64,000 nucleotides of DNA from Bolinopsis microptera (GCF_026151205.1 NC_087076.1:1125692-1189691); one strand, 5' to 3'; numbered from the stretch's first letter, positions 1 to 11,586 are shown. Notes: generated by a model from the letters alone, not told the origin. Numbers and translations are program-made.

Positions 1-60
1 ACCTTTTACCTTCATGCAGCAATATTATCAACTAGGTAACAGTAATTGGTAGAAACTTTA

Positions 61-146
61 CAATGTCAAATTAAATTAAATCAGTGTCAAGGTAAATTAA
101 ATTAAATTAAATCAGTGTCAAGGTAAATTAAATCAGTGTCAAGGTA
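61..146. repeat. Short tandem repeat, TTAAATCAGTGTCAAGGTAAA-type
   Basis: Three near-identical copies of a unit built on AAATCAGTGTCAAGGTAA, separated by runs of TTAAA. The rest of bases 1-580 is AT-rich and I see no gene in it. Confidence 0.75.
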
Positions 147-579
147 AGCATGGTTCGGTATGGGTGCAGATAAAGTTGGCCTGTACCCAAGACAGGAGGT
201 CTAATGCTTTTTCAACAACACGTGACACGATAGTGATTCAGATTACTGCTAGAGATTTTCAAAAGTATTGTTAGTATAGGGTGTAATCGGAAATTGAGAT
301 GAATTAGTTATTAGACGGGCGGGATGGCTAATAAATCTTAGGGGTCGTAAGACTAAATGACGGACTTTTTACCGTATTTTTTTGTGGAGAGGCTGAGCAT
401 TTGTGGCCCACGAGAGGATAGCATATGGATACTTTGCTAACCTCTGGGGTATGGCAGTCCTATAGGAGGATGTATAACTATAATGGAGGATGATGGTGTG
501 TTGAGATGTGTCATAAATTAACGCTGGGTGTGGACGAGAAAGGTGAGCTAAAACGACATGTGAGTAGTCGCTATGTCAC

Positions 580-1180
580 ACCGGTCTGGTCCAGCTCCTC
601 GGGCACAATTAAGCGTTTGGTGCGGTTTGCGAAGTTGACAATAGAGGAGATGTGTTGGTTGTCAAATATGTCATTGACGGAGAGGTCATAGTCCTGGAAA
701 TATTGCCCTCTTATTTGGGCAATAACCGGACACTGTCCTAAAAGTGTGAGACAGTGTCCTTTTCGTCGCCGCACATAGGACCAGCACTGGTGCTTGATTT
801 GCAAATGAAGTGAAGTGTTTGTTTAGGCCACAATGTCCCGTGATGAGGTGCACTGAAGTTCAATAATTTTGTCTGTTGTTACTGAGTGTAGTGTTAAGAT
901 TTTTTATGATGTTGATGTGTTTGTGAACGAGTGTCAGTTTGGTGTGTCTGGGACCATTAGTTAACCAGGTTTCCTGATTTAGTCTGGTGACTTTGTCGTC
1001 GATCAGGCGTTTGATGTAAGATTGTGGAATTGGGAACTTCAAAGTGGATTCACTGGTTGTGCCAACTGCCAATCTTGGCCAGCTCATCTGCTTTTTCATT
1101 ACCCAAAAATCCGATGTGGAAATTGGACATACTGACTCAAAACACGCGGCCAAGTAACGCTTCAACTGATAGTGAAGTGG
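580..1180 (-). pseudogene. Decayed 3' end of a LINE: RNase H and zinc-knuckle region
   Basis: Read on the minus strand, about 1062-1125 encodes GFLGNEKADELAKIGS, the conserved C-terminal motif of the RNase H domain found in jockey-like non-LTR retrotransposons. Further along come TTSESTLKFPIPQSYIKRL, then TGHCGLNKHF, a Cys-rich knuckle (CGDEKDTVSHLLGQCP) and a tail ending near RLIVPEELDQTG. This order (RNase H, TGH..L motif, CxxC...H...C knuckle) is the normal 3' end of such elements. At least two frame changes are needed to read it through, so it is a dead copy. The upstream reverse transcriptase part is absent. Its orientation is opposite to the neighbouring LINE at 1333-3309, which belongs to a different family. 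Confidence 0.75.
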
Positions 1181-1320
1181 TCGGGTGAAACAAAGTGGTA
1201 AATGTAAAGTACAGAGCTGTTTGGTAGGAATTTGAGTAAAAGTATAAAAATGTGATTGTTGGGGTGTAATACAGTGTATTATTGTGGGGTGGTAAAAATG
1301 GAGGGTAATTAGCTGATAAA

Positions 1321-3321
1321 ATGATATTTAAACAAACTCCCGACCAACAGGAAGCATGTCAAGACTAACATCAACCAGCTAAGACGTAAGATCACAAAGA
1401 GACTCAGAGATATCAACAACCGCAGTGCTGACACACTCGTCGAAGAGATAAACAACACAGACGACGCCCGGAGATACTTTGGAGCCTCTAAGATACTCGC
1501 CAAAGGATATGTTAGACCAGCTCTAACCGTCCACAACTCTGCTGGGAATATCGCAGGTACTAATGAGGAGAAAGCGAGGATTATTAAGGAGTACTTTGAA
1601 GCTGAGTTCAACGACGCTGATGAGCCTACCCTTCCTGCCTTCCTTGACCCCCCATCTAGCCTTAACAGTCCCATCACCGTTGCAGAGATAGAGAGAGCCA
1701 TCAGTAAACTCAAGTCTGGTAAAGCAGTGGGTATTGATAAAGTTCCTGGCGAGGTCATGAAAGCCCTGAACAACCCCCTCCTTCATGAAGAGCTAGCTAA
1801 AGTGTTCAACGAGTCTTTCGAGAAAAACATTCACATTGAAGCAATAGGAGCAGGCATCCTCACACCACTGGCTAAGCCTGGTAAAACTCGCGGCCCAGTT
1901 AAGTCGATACGACCATTGACCCTGCTGAATGTTTCTAGAAAGATCCTGTCACTGATAGTGCTAAACAGAATAGAGAGAGCTGTGGACAACTTCACCGGAC
2001 CGTTCCAAGCTGCCTACAAAGCTGGCAGGAGCTGTGCCGACCTAGTTTGGGCACAGAGCATGCTCATATCTGTAGTAATGAAGAAGGAGTTTGAATGGAA
2101 CAAAGTGAGTATCGACATGTCAGCTGCCTTCAATACCATCCGCAGAGGTACAACAATCAGACTACTAAAAGCTGCAGGATGCTCCAGAGACGACCTGAGG
2201 CTTGTACAATACCTCATGGCTAACACCACTCTAGTAGTCAGAGTGTGTTCTACTGACTCAGAGATGTTCTCTTTCAACATAGGAGCCTCCCAAGGAGACA
2301 GCACAGCTGGTAAATTGTTTACCCTCAATCTAGCTGGAGCTGTAGTGCACATAAGAGCAGTCCTCCCCTCAAGACCCAACCCTCCGATAGCCGATAACCA
2401 CATGCCTCTTGAGTCCGGCTATTCAGACGATGTAGAAGAGATTGGTGAAGATATGGAGGAGTTACAGGATATCTTTCAGATCTCCAAGAATATTCTCAGT
2501 GAATGGAGTCTCTTTGTCAATGACACAAAGACAAAGTTTACTAGAGTATATTTAGAAGAAGTTGGTGCCTGTGACGAGTGGGGTAATGAACTAAGAGGAA
2601 AAGAGGAGTGGAGAAACGAGACGCTTCTTGGTACTAAGCTTGGATCAGAGCAGGATGTTACTAATAGAATAAATAAAGCTAACTCTGCCTTCTGGTCATT
2701 TGACAAGCTGTGGTGCCAGGGATCAGAGAGGAGTCAGATAACTGAGAAGAGAAAGATCAAACTCTACGACTCACTAGTAGTATCAGTGCTCCTGTACAAC
2801 TGCTGCTGCTGGGCCGTACCTCAGCATGTTCTAGAGTCTGTAGATGTTGTTCAGAGGAAGCACCTCAAGCGCATCCTACACATCTATTGGCCTAGCTCAA
2901 TATCTAACAAGGCCCTCTACGCTCGTACCCAGACCAGGCCCCTTTCCGAGAGAGTGGAAAAGGCACGGTGGACAATGCTAGGTCATGTTCTACGCAGTGA
3001 CAACGACACGCCTGCCTACCAGTCTCTGTTATTTGCTACACTAGGATGTCAAACACTAAAGGGACGAGTGGGTAGACACAGGACTAATTTGTATGATATT
3101 ATTATGAAAAAGGACCTATTTAAGAGACAAATTTATTTGAAAAATGAAGATGATTTTACCAACTTAGTGAACTTAGCAAGAGATAGAGTAGGATGGAGGA
3201 GTTTATTTACTTTGAGACATATTGAACGAATGAGTCTTCGTAAGCGTAAATAGGCCAGCACTTTGCTGAGCCTCTTTAGGTGCTCTTTTGTTTATAAATG
3301 TTATTATATATGATATTTAAA
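1321..3321 (+). mobile_element. 5'-truncated non-LTR retrotransposon with 12-bp target-site duplication
   Basis: The 12-mer ATGATATTTAAA occurs at 1321-1332 and again at 3310-3321, exactly flanking the reverse-transcriptase segment 1333-3309. That is the signature of target-primed insertion. The element starts inside its coding region, as is usual for LINE copies, and ends with a short AT-rich 3' untranslated tail without an obvious poly(A) run. Confidence 0.85.
1334..3253 (+). CDS. Reverse transcriptase ORF of the truncated LINE (640 codons, no start)
   Basis: The frame is open from the insertion boundary to the TAG at 3251-3253, so about 640 residues of reverse transcriptase remain without a stop. 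Recognisable parts are the fingers motif (SGKAVGIDKVPGEVMK), the palm region with SIRPLTLLN, the ASQGDSTAG segment in place of the usual PQG, and the catalytic loop YSDD at about 2418-2429 instead of the more common FADD. The C-terminus (GRVGRHRTNLYDI, then WRSLFTLRHIER) is typical of endonuclease/reverse-transcriptase polyproteins that lack RNase H. The APE-type endonuclease that should precede it is lost to 5' truncation. The long intact frame and perfect target-site duplication suggest a fairly young insertion. The clade is not certain. Confidence 0.85.
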   Translation, partial: KLPTNRKHVKTNINQLRRKITKRLRDINNRSADTLVEEINNTDDARRYFGASKILAKGYVRPALTVHNSAGNIAGTNEEKARIIKEYFEAEFNDADEPTLPAFLDPPSSLNSPITVAEIERAISKLKSGKAVGIDKVPGEVMKALNNPLLHEELAKVFNESFEKNIHIEAIGAGILTPLAKPGKTRGPVKSIRPLTLLNVSRKILSLIVLNRIERAVDNFTGPFQAAYKAGRSCADLVWAQSMLISVVMKKEFEWNKVSIDMSAAFNTIRRGTTIRLLKAAGCSRDDLRLVQYLMANTTLVVRVCSTDSEMFSFNIGASQGDSTAGKLFTLNLAGAVVHIRAVLPSRPNPPIADNHMPLESGYSDDVEEIGEDMEELQDIFQISKNILSEWSLFVNDTKTKFTRVYLEEVGACDEWGNELRGKEEWRNETLLGTKLGSEQDVTNRINKANSAFWSFDKLWCQGSERSQITEKRKIKLYDSLVVSVLLYNCCCWAVPQHVLESVDVVQRKHLKRILHIYWPSSISNKALYARTQTRPLSERVEKARWTMLGHVLRSDNDTPAYQSLLFATLGCQTLKGRVGRHRTNLYDIIMKKDLFKRQIYLKNEDDFTNLVNLARDRVGWRSLFTLRHIERMSLRKRK

Positions 3322-3823
3322 TAAGGATCGCTGCCAAAGAAACGTCGTTCTAGAAGATTCCCACAGCCTTACTCAAATTCTCATCTAATGATCACGTACT
3401 ACTATTAATATTATGCTCCTCAAACTTAAAACATTCCGTCCAGATTGTTTCCAATTGCAAATAAAAACCATCATTTATAGCATGTCAAGAAAATTTGTAT
3501 CAATAACAATTACATATTTAAGATACCAAAATGTTAATTTTTGGCCCCAAAGTCTCTGAGTAAAAACATTCAGCGAGCTAAACAAGTCTGTAGCTACATT
3601 CAAACAACCACATTATTAAATATAAACAATTTATACAATCAAATAGATCTTGACAATGGTGGGGATTCTTGTTGTTTCTAAATAAAGACTTGGTTTGACC
3701 AATTAGTTTCCAGGATTGACCAATCGAAACCCAGAATCACCGTCATATGTTCAAACAAATATGATTAACCTCCCAACCATCATCTAGATCTACATGTCTT
3801 GTACCAAAAACATAAACAGAGCA
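3322..3823. other. Spacer between LINE and LIM gene
   Basis: AT-rich, no coding signal or repeat recognised. It includes the 3' untranslated region expected for the minus-strand LIM gene. Confidence 0.4.
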
Positions 3824-6265
3824 TTAATATAATGCAGATGCTGAGCCGAAACTGGCGCGTCGGTTGACCATGTCAGAGAAACATTGTCGGTTACAGAAGA
3901 GTTCTCCTTTTGTTGTGATGAGCTTAGCGCCCACTAAGCTGGCCTGGCAGCCGCAACATTTAAAGCAGGAGGCTGCCGCGTGCCAGCGCTTCCTCCCCAG
4001 AGAGTAAAATGGAGTGTCGATCTGGGAGACAGAAGATTTAAGGGAGGATTTTATTAGGAGAAACAAAGTGGTGCAGAATTTGTTGAATCAACAAGTCGAA
4101 CTTCCTAGTCTAATGTCGTGATATGTGTAAGTTAACTAGATATAATGGTATACCTGTATACTATATACTAAACTAACCTGAATAGCTCCCTTGCAGGAGC
4201 GACATGGTTTAGCCAGATGTACATCATAACATCTGAGACACATTGGGTAGACACCACAACCGTAATACTTTTCTCCTGACAACACCACCGCACACTGCCA
4301 ACATTGGAAGTGTTCCGGGTGGTAATATCGACCATTTGCTCGTGTAAACGTCTCGAAATTGATCTCCTGAACAGTATCAGGATTAAATAGAAGTCAGCTT
4401 ATTTTTTGAAATTTTACACATTGACCGAAAATAGCAACATTAAAACAAAAACAAACCAAATATTCATAAACTTTTACTTTGCAACGTAACATAAATAAAT
4501 AATTGATACACGTTGTAAACCACTTTTGACTTTTCTTTGAAAATGGTATACAACGTGTATCAAATAAATAAAGATAACAGAGGATATATTCTGACATTCT
4601 CACCTCCATACAGTAGCTGCATATTTTAGGGAGGTAGGGTTTGTGCTTTGAACAATATCTACGTCCCTCAAAAGGATGATAGATCAAGTTCACGAGATGT
4701 CTGCCACATGTGTAACACCTGTAAAAGTGAGTTAATAACCTTACCCGCCATTTATCAGACGACAGGTTGTAAGAAGTTATGTCTTAAACGGCATTATCAT
4801 TCGAAAATATTCGTTATTATGAATTTAATAAACTGCTGGTGAAACTTCAAGTCTCTGGCTAATCTCTCATGCAGTTTAATTTTGTCGGCTTCTGAAGAAA
4901 TCTCGGTTTCTTAGAATTTGAATTTCACGACAACAAAACGTTTATACACAGTCCAAACCTGTAACCGTGAAACATTCCCGGGTATAATATCAAACGACAG
5001 GAGTAATGGAGTATTACCACTTAGGAGTGATATTATACTTACTTGAAGCAGCCCGGGTGCCAAACCATCTTAGGAGGGGACTCGTTTGAACAAATCACCA
5101 AGGACCCTTTCATAATCATGTCACCACATTCCCCGCAGTACTGTTGGGTTTTTGTTTTTCAGTAGAAAATATCAAATAAATTTATCGCAACGAAACTTTA
5201 ACTCACTCCACAATCAGTTTAATTGGAATTTAACATGAACTGAAAATAGATTAAACACATTCCATATCTTACTAAGCGAATTAGCATTACTTACGAGAAA
5301 GTTAGTTTGGTTTGATTCGAAGGAGTGATGAGCTGCTTTTGATTTGATAAGTCGTGCGCTTTTAGGGTCCGTCAGCTCGTCTCTACCCAATATTGTCAAA
5401 CATTTCTTCTGATTCATATCTATTGAACCCTGGAGGTGATTTAACGCGTCATTATTCATTATTGAAGATATCAATTGAGTGAACAGTGATTACACAGTAT
5501 GCCTCTCACTCAAAAAATAAACCTTATCCAAGATAAAATTAACACAGAACAGTCAGCAAACTAATAACCTGATATTTGGGAGTTTTCTTCTTCATCTTCT
5601 TTTTTAGATTGATGAGAATATCTCTCTGTCCCATGATAAGAGCAGAATTCAGTTTCATCCGTCTCTTTGTTCGCACATTCAGAGACTCACATGACCCCTG
5701 GTCCGTGTCTGTAGATTGTGAACACCACAGAGACCGTGCACTTGCTGACCTGTCGGGGTTACATTTCGTTATCAAAAAATAAATTTAATCGGAAAGACAA
5801 AAATTACATTCGCACACAAAACGTGAAATTGAAATTTGAGAGATTGCAAACGTCCATATTTGGTTATTAATTCAAAAAGTAACGAAACTGACGGCGACTA
5901 AGAAACTTACTCTCCCACACTGGCATTAGATATGGACAGTCTACTGGAGTCGTCAGACGCTGCAGAAGTACAGGATCGTCTGTGATCCAGTTCTTCATCT
6001 GTCACTGTAGCTCGGTTCAAGTAGAACGCATTTGTTCGCTTTATCTGTTAAAGTTTATCAATTAGTAAGCGCAAGAGTGACTTGAGATAAGAGCTACATT
6101 TTATTCAGCTAGAACTCGACTTGAAAGTAATATCGTAGCGATTAAACCGACAATGAACAGAAACGAGGTTAAAAAGATATTGGTACCCTTCTAGGTTTCT
6201 TTTTAGCCCTGGGTGATCTCACTTCAGTTACGATCTTTGGCTTGTCGTTGACGTCTTCCACATAC
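3824..6265 (-). CDS. Prickle/Testin-like protein with three LIM domains, 3' exons of the gene
   Basis: Eight minus-strand exons join in consistent phase: 6265-6187, 6044-5911, about 5752-5569, 5429-5295, 5140-5043, 4718-4604, 4366-4178 and 4021-3824 (stop). LIM1 runs from CGECGDMIMKGSLV through WHPGCFKCYTC to KICSYC, LIM2 from INFETFTRANGRYYHPEHF to LRCYDVHL, and LIM3 from CRSCKGAIQ through KRWHAAASCFKCCGC to LFCNRQC. Spacing and motifs such as NLIYHPFEGRRYC match LIM1-3 of Prickle and Testin, and the LIM3 end with FCxxxC matches Prickle better. In that family LIM domains bind zinc and mediate planar-polarity or cytoskeletal complexes. The exons before LIM1 are basic and Ser-rich (KKKMKKK) and contain no recognisable PET domain, which normally directly precedes LIM1. 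No start codon was found, so upstream exons are missing or lie beyond 6265. Confidence 0.85.
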
Positions 6266-6305
6266 CTGAAAAGGAAAGATTCTCAACCTATGTCAGGAAC
6301 CTGGA

Positions 6306-6432
6306 ACATAGTATACATAGTATACATAGTATACATAGTATATATAGTATACATAGTATACATAGTATACATAGTATACATAGAATACATATTATACATA
6401 TTACATAGTATACATACTACATAGTATACAAT
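6306..6432. repeat. Microsatellite, CATAGTATA units
   Basis: About a dozen copies of a 9-10 base unit (ATACATAGT) that degrade towards the right end. It lies upstream of the most 5' LIM-gene exon recognised. Confidence 0.85.
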
Positions 6433-6460
6433 ATACCCAATATACATTTATTACATACTG

Positions 6461-7844
6461 ACCCTGGTCATTAGAAACACCCCTAAAAGTTCGTTTTTTG
6501 ACAACAAATTTAAAACTTCTGTAAATTCATTTCTGTTTTAGTTACACATTTGATTTTTGTTATGCGTATGAAAATCGATACGGCTTTACAATGAGATGTT
6601 CGGCGACCTCCTAGCTCACTCACTAGACTCAGTAGGAGTGATTGAACTGCGAGGGATAATTGAGGCTAACGAATTAGCCCCATCACTTTAAAAAAGAAGT
6701 TTCTCATGTTACGTCCATGATATCCAAGTTGCAAGTATAATCCATAGTGATTATACTTGATCGAGATCTAAGCTTTAAATATTCGAGGTGAAAATGAGGC
6801 TAACCACCTTTGGACAGGGTGAAATGAGGTTAACAAGTATACTTTTGTCTATATTTTCGAGCAGGTTCGGTATTGTGACTATCTAATGCGTCACAATAAA
6901 GATTGATTCATCGTCGTCAAGCTAGAAATTTCAGAAATCTCCGAGTCTACTTGTAGGAGGCCAAAATGAGGCCAATAAAGAATTCGAGTTTCGACCGCAT
7001 TTTTACTTTAATGTACGGAAACAGGTTATAGACACACTAATAAACTTGTAATTGTAGCCCGCAGGTTATCGAGACTTTATCATAACTATCTCCTCCGGGA
7101 GGCGAAATTGGGGCTAACAGATACTGTTGATCTTCAGTCCCTAGATATTGTACTGTCACAACTCACAAGTTATTTGATATCCTGTTGCACATGAAATTCC
7201 TTGGGATTATACTTAGTCGAGATCTAAGCTTCAAATATTCGAGGTGAAAATGAGGCTAACCATCTTTAGAGAGGGTGAAATGAGGTTTTCAAACAATTTT
7301 AAGGGCTAGTCCGAAGAAGCAGTAGAACAAGTAATGAACAAAACCTTGATAGTCAGCCTTATTTTACCCTCCATCAAAAGACAGAAAGGGTAGATGGAGT
7401 CTACCATCGACCTAAAGTAGCCATATAATGTATACCAGGTCAAAGGATAGTTTATAGGACGTTATTGTTCAAACATAATTCAAAAATTAGAAATGATCTG
7501 TTAGCCTCACTTTACCCTCCGTTAAAAGGAAAAAAGGGGTTGGCTGGGCCGGCCTTCGACCTAGAGCATCCATCATGTATTTTAGGTCAGAGGATACTTT
7601 GATAGACGTTATTATTCAAATATAATTTAAAAATTAGGAATGACTTGTTAGCCTCATTTCCCCTCAATTAGCGTAAAAATGTCCCTCTTCGGATTAATTA
7701 AACACGTTTAAAATTTTATTGCATGCTTGGAAGCTGTCATTAGAAAACAAAATGTAAAATGAGTCGTTAGCCTCAATTTTTAGCCTCAAGTTAAATTGGG
7801 AAAAACGTGGTCTATCTCGTGTGAACTTTCCTAATGACCAGGGT
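6461..7844. mobile_element. Foldback-type element with internal GAGGCTAA repeats
   Basis: Ends are inverted: ACCCTGGTCATTAG at 6461-6474 and CTAATGACCAGGGT at 7831-7844. The left half carries AATGAGGCTAAC-type motifs repeatedly and the right half carries the complement (GTTAGCCTCATTT). Within it, a segment of about 85 bases near 6755 is repeated directly near 7205 (both contain TCGAGATCTAAGCTT), and a segment of about 130 bases near 7410 is repeated near 7550. No ORF is seen, so it is probably a non-autonomous DNA transposon. Confidence 0.6.
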
Positions 7845-9012
7845 TACCCTGGCAAGGTACTATACAATATAAATGTCCTAAACAACTCCCTATTTCCATG
7901 CTCCACCAAGTACAGCACAAAATAAAAGCTTTTTATAAATCTGCGATAGAGGATATTATTACAGTTCTTGCTTGTGCAATAATTATACTCAGTGGTTGCA
8001 CAGACCGAACTACAATAAAGCTTGAAAATGTGACCAAGAAATTATGTCCACTAATTATGTCCACTAATTATGTCCACCAGCTAACCTAATGCTGAGAAGG
8101 GACGCAGTACTGTTCCGGTGATGACAGCCCTCAGAGGACATGGCAAGATACTGAAGGGAAAAGAGAGGAGCCTATCAAGTACAAGCGTAAACGAGCCTAC
8201 TTTATAGACTCTCTAGCTATATTTTATAACGTCAGCAATACAATCCAATCTCAAGAATTAAACAAGTCGTGGTCACGTGATCACTATATTGCAGTCCTGG
8301 AGATCTTATTATCTCACTACAAATGTGTGTTGTGTATCAAATTGTCGATAAACAAAGTAATGGCGTTCAACGTGGAGGTTTAAATTTGATGAACAGTTTG
8401 AGTCACCAAAACTCAAAATTGGGTAGAGTGTACCCTTTTTCAAGAGAAGTGAGTACAGTGGGTGTAAATGTCCACGGTCTTGGTTGCAAGTACTGTGATA
8501 GGTGCGGCCATTTGGCTGTAATAACCAGGTAACCAGGCAGTAACCCCACCACCCTCCCCCTCATTATGATCATCATAATGTTTACTGGAATCGTTAGATA
8601 ACTAATCACATAAAAGCAAAGGGTCTCAAAAATGAGCGTTTTACCAGCAAACGTTGATCGAGGTAAATAAAGTTATTGCTTTAAAAAAATTATCAAGTGA
8701 ACTTCATCCATGAACTGCAAAATTTAATCTGGTGACCGAATAGAAAAGTGGTCTGTAAAGTAATGAAAATCGCATGCACTGCTTTTCAGCTGTAACTGTA
8801 CTTAACTATAGGACTACTTTTAGATGCTTCGTTCTCCTAAAGCCTTATTAGGTGTTTTAGTGTAGCACAGTTACTGGTTAGCTGGCATTTGAACCAGGTA
8901 AAAGGATCTTCCCTTCATTGTAAAATATTCTGCATATTCATGTCATTACTGACAGAGGAAGAGGAATTGAGAAGAAGTCGGGAAGTCAGGAAGTTTGAGA
9001 CTAAGGAGTTGG
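7845..9012. other. Non-coding stretch
   Basis: Short ORFs only, none with a recognised motif or plausible splice structure. A few local duplications occur (ATTATGTCCACTA near 8040). Confidence 0.4.
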
Positions 9013-9208
9013 AGAGTCAGGGAGTTAGGGAGTTAGGGAGTCAGGGGTAGTCAGGGAGTTAGGGAGTAAGGAGTCAGGGGGAGTTAGGGAGTCAGGGAGT
9101 CAGGGGGAGTCAGGGGGAGTCAGGGAGTCAGGGAGTTAGGGAGTCAGGGAGTCAGGGAGTCAGGGAGTCAGGGAGTCAGGGAGTCAGGGAGTCAGGGAGT
9201 CAGGGAGT
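9013..9208. repeat. Minisatellite, GGGAGTCA units
   Basis: An 8-base unit GGGAGTCA with a GGGAGTTA variant repeats about 24 times. It is strongly purine-rich on the plus strand. Confidence 0.9.
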
Positions 9209-9217
9209 TTGAGACTA

Positions 9218-9832
9218 CCTTAAGAACGACAAATTTAGTCTACCATAAATTTAGTCAAACTTTTGACTAAAATTGTTGTAAACCAAATTATATGTGACTA
9301 AATTTTTCGGCGACTAATTTTGAAGTAGACCAAAATTTTAGTAGAGCATATATGAATTAAATTTTGTTGAGCTTACATTCTTTATCATATGTTTATGATA
9401 AACAGTTAAATATCGCTAACTGTACACAAGATCTTAGTGATACAGACTCTGGATCTGATGTAATTGAAATTCCTGAGTAATGCATTGAAAATTAATCTGT
9501 AACAGCTCAGACGTGTGCTCACTGCTCATTGCTGAATCGATAGATAGCAGTTTATTTTAGAAATTAATTGTTTTATTTCTTTATTGCAACAAATCATTTA
9601 ATTAACACCCCTAACGATAAACTATAAAGTATGACTTTATATGCGAAATTGAAAAAAAACTAGCTTAATAATGGAAAAATCAAATATATGGAATGGAAAA
9701 TGGTTTCGAAAAGTCAAAAAATGCGACTAAAACTGTTGTAGACTAAAAATTTGCGAAATTTGTGCCCAAAATTATGGTAACCAAAATTATAGTAACCAAA
9801 TTTATTGTGACCCAAATTTGTTGGCCCTAAGG
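9218..9832. mobile_element. TA-flanked inverted-repeat element (MITE), copy 1
   Basis: Left end CCTTAAGAACGACAAATTTA and the complement of the right end (CCTTAGGGCCAACAAATTTG) are similar inverted repeats. The element is bounded by TA on both sides (9216-9217 and 9833-9834), as expected for Tc1/mariner-type insertions. The interior is AT-rich without an ORF. A second copy lies at 10973-11487. Confidence 0.65.
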
Positions 9833-10820
9833 TATATTTAGACAACAATATAATGCCCCTATAGTAGTTTCCTTAACCGTGGTGTCTGCAGTTACTGTAG
9901 TTTCCTTAACTAACTCTGTAGAATTGATCTTAATTTTTAGTCTGTCGCCATTGGTAAACTTGATTTGATTTTAAGAGGTTTGAATTAAGACTTCCCTGAA
10001 AATGTATCTAATTTAAGAGATATTGCTGAGGTGCAAAGGAGGGTAGACGAGAATCACGAGATTACAATATAATGTTAACTGTTTATCAGTACTTCAACTA
10101 GTGACCATATACTTACAGTTAAGTTATAGATTATAACTTAAATGCTTTATATGGACAATATTAACAAAACTGAGCACTCTAAGGCAAGGCATTGCAACAT
10201 ACTTGTGACTCTAGTGGTTATTTCTGAGCTCATTCACAGAACCACCAAAGTATCTATGACTTTCAGGGAGTTTCTTATATTACTTATACTCTTACAATTT
10301 ACCATAATGACTTTTTAGGCCCTAAAGTAGTCACAAACTGATTCTTACATATTATTAACACAACTTGTAGGATTAAGTGCATCAATGCACCATTATTTAT
10401 ATTTGGTTGATGTTGCAATAATTGGGCCTGTTAAATATGAAAAACAAAATAAAGAATATTTCAGAGGTACCAATATTTTGATAATGATATTACATGTAGG
10501 ATCGCCACAATTTGGAAGCAGCTTAGTTAACGAGATGAAATCATCGTTAACAGATTTAATGATAGTAAATCAATGGATACGTTAGTATGTAAGAAAGCCA
10601 AATGTTCAACGATTAAAGCCAATGGTCACCGGCCTATTAGGGGAGCGGAAGTATCTTAGAGAATCCAGAAATTATTAATATACAATATACAAGGTATTAA
10701 AAACCCTACCATATTAAACAGAAAAGCCGCTACACGAGTGGAACACTCTTTTTTTCTCGTTTAGTTGGCGGAGTTGGGGTTATAAAAAGCTAAACAGAGC
10801 TATAAGAGATCGTCAACGAA
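9833..10820. other. Non-coding stretch
   Basis: AT-rich with no gene recognised; the small ORF at 10385-10585 has no identifiable motif. Confidence 0.4.
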
Positions 10821-10930
10821 GGGTCCTGGTAGTGACGTCACTACATTACAGGGTCCTGGTAGTGACGTCACTACATTACAGGGTCCTGGTAGTGACGTCA
10901 CTACATTACAGGGTCCTGGTAGTGACGTGA
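10821..10930. repeat. 30-bp tandem repeat carrying palindromic CRE-like sites
   Basis: Three full copies and one partial copy of a 30-base unit that starts GGGTCCTGG. Each full unit contains the perfect 16-base palindrome GTAGTGACGTCACTAC, which embeds the cAMP-response element TGACGTCA (first copy 10829-10844). The fourth copy decays to TGACGTGA. Confidence 0.9.
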
Positions 10931-10972
10931 TGTAAATAGCTCATATTCGAGCTGGACATTAAAACAGAGAGG

Positions 10973-11487
10973 AAGAACGACAAATTTAGTCTACCATAAA
11001 TTTAGTAAAAATTTTGACTAAAATAGTTGTAACCAAATGTATTGAGATTACATTTTCCGACGACTAATTTAAAAGCAGACCAATATTTCAGTTGAGTATA
11101 TATGACATGAATATTATTGAGCTTACATTGTTTATAATTAATATAATGACATCACCGTTCCTACTGCTGAACTACTTTGACTACTACACGTGTAATCCAC
11201 TGCTTTTATGCTTTAACATGCTCTTACTTCCTTTTCCCATCAGGCAGTGTCTGCATCTAGTTTAACTCATTGAAGTAATTATGTGAAACGACCCCTTCTA
11301 GAATTTAGCCTTTAAAACCGCTGCTATATTTAATGGAAAAATCAAATAAATGGAATGGAAAATGGTCTCGAAAAGTCGGAAAATGTTACTAAAATTGTTG
11401 TAGACCAAAAATTTGCGAAATTTGTGACTAAAATTATGGTTACCAAAATGTTTGTAACCAGATTTATTGTGAACCAATTTATTGGCC
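10973..11487. mobile_element. Inverted-repeat element (MITE), copy 2, shorter
   Basis: It shares AAGAACGACAAATTTAG, the TAGTCTACCATAAATTTAG continuation, the central CGACTAATTT and the terminal TTTATTGTGA motifs with the element at 9218-9832. The outer few bases and part of the interior are lost, so it is an older or deleted copy. Confidence 0.6.
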
Positions 11488-11586
11488 AATTCTCCATTTA
11501 TGCCAATTTATGCCATGAATTTAGGTCTTCATATTTGACCTTTAGGATGACTTTAAATTCGCAAATATTATTAGTACTTGAATAAG

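Noticed and set aside
506-804. Plus-strand ORF at 506-691
   Set aside because: Overlaps antisense to the LINE RNase H/knuckle remnant, which explains the open frame better.
1309-2706. Minus-strand ORFs over the LINE
   Set aside because: Shadows of the reverse-transcriptase frame on the plus strand.
6306-6432. IVYIVYIVY-type peptide
   Set aside because: Translation of the ATACATAGT microsatellite.
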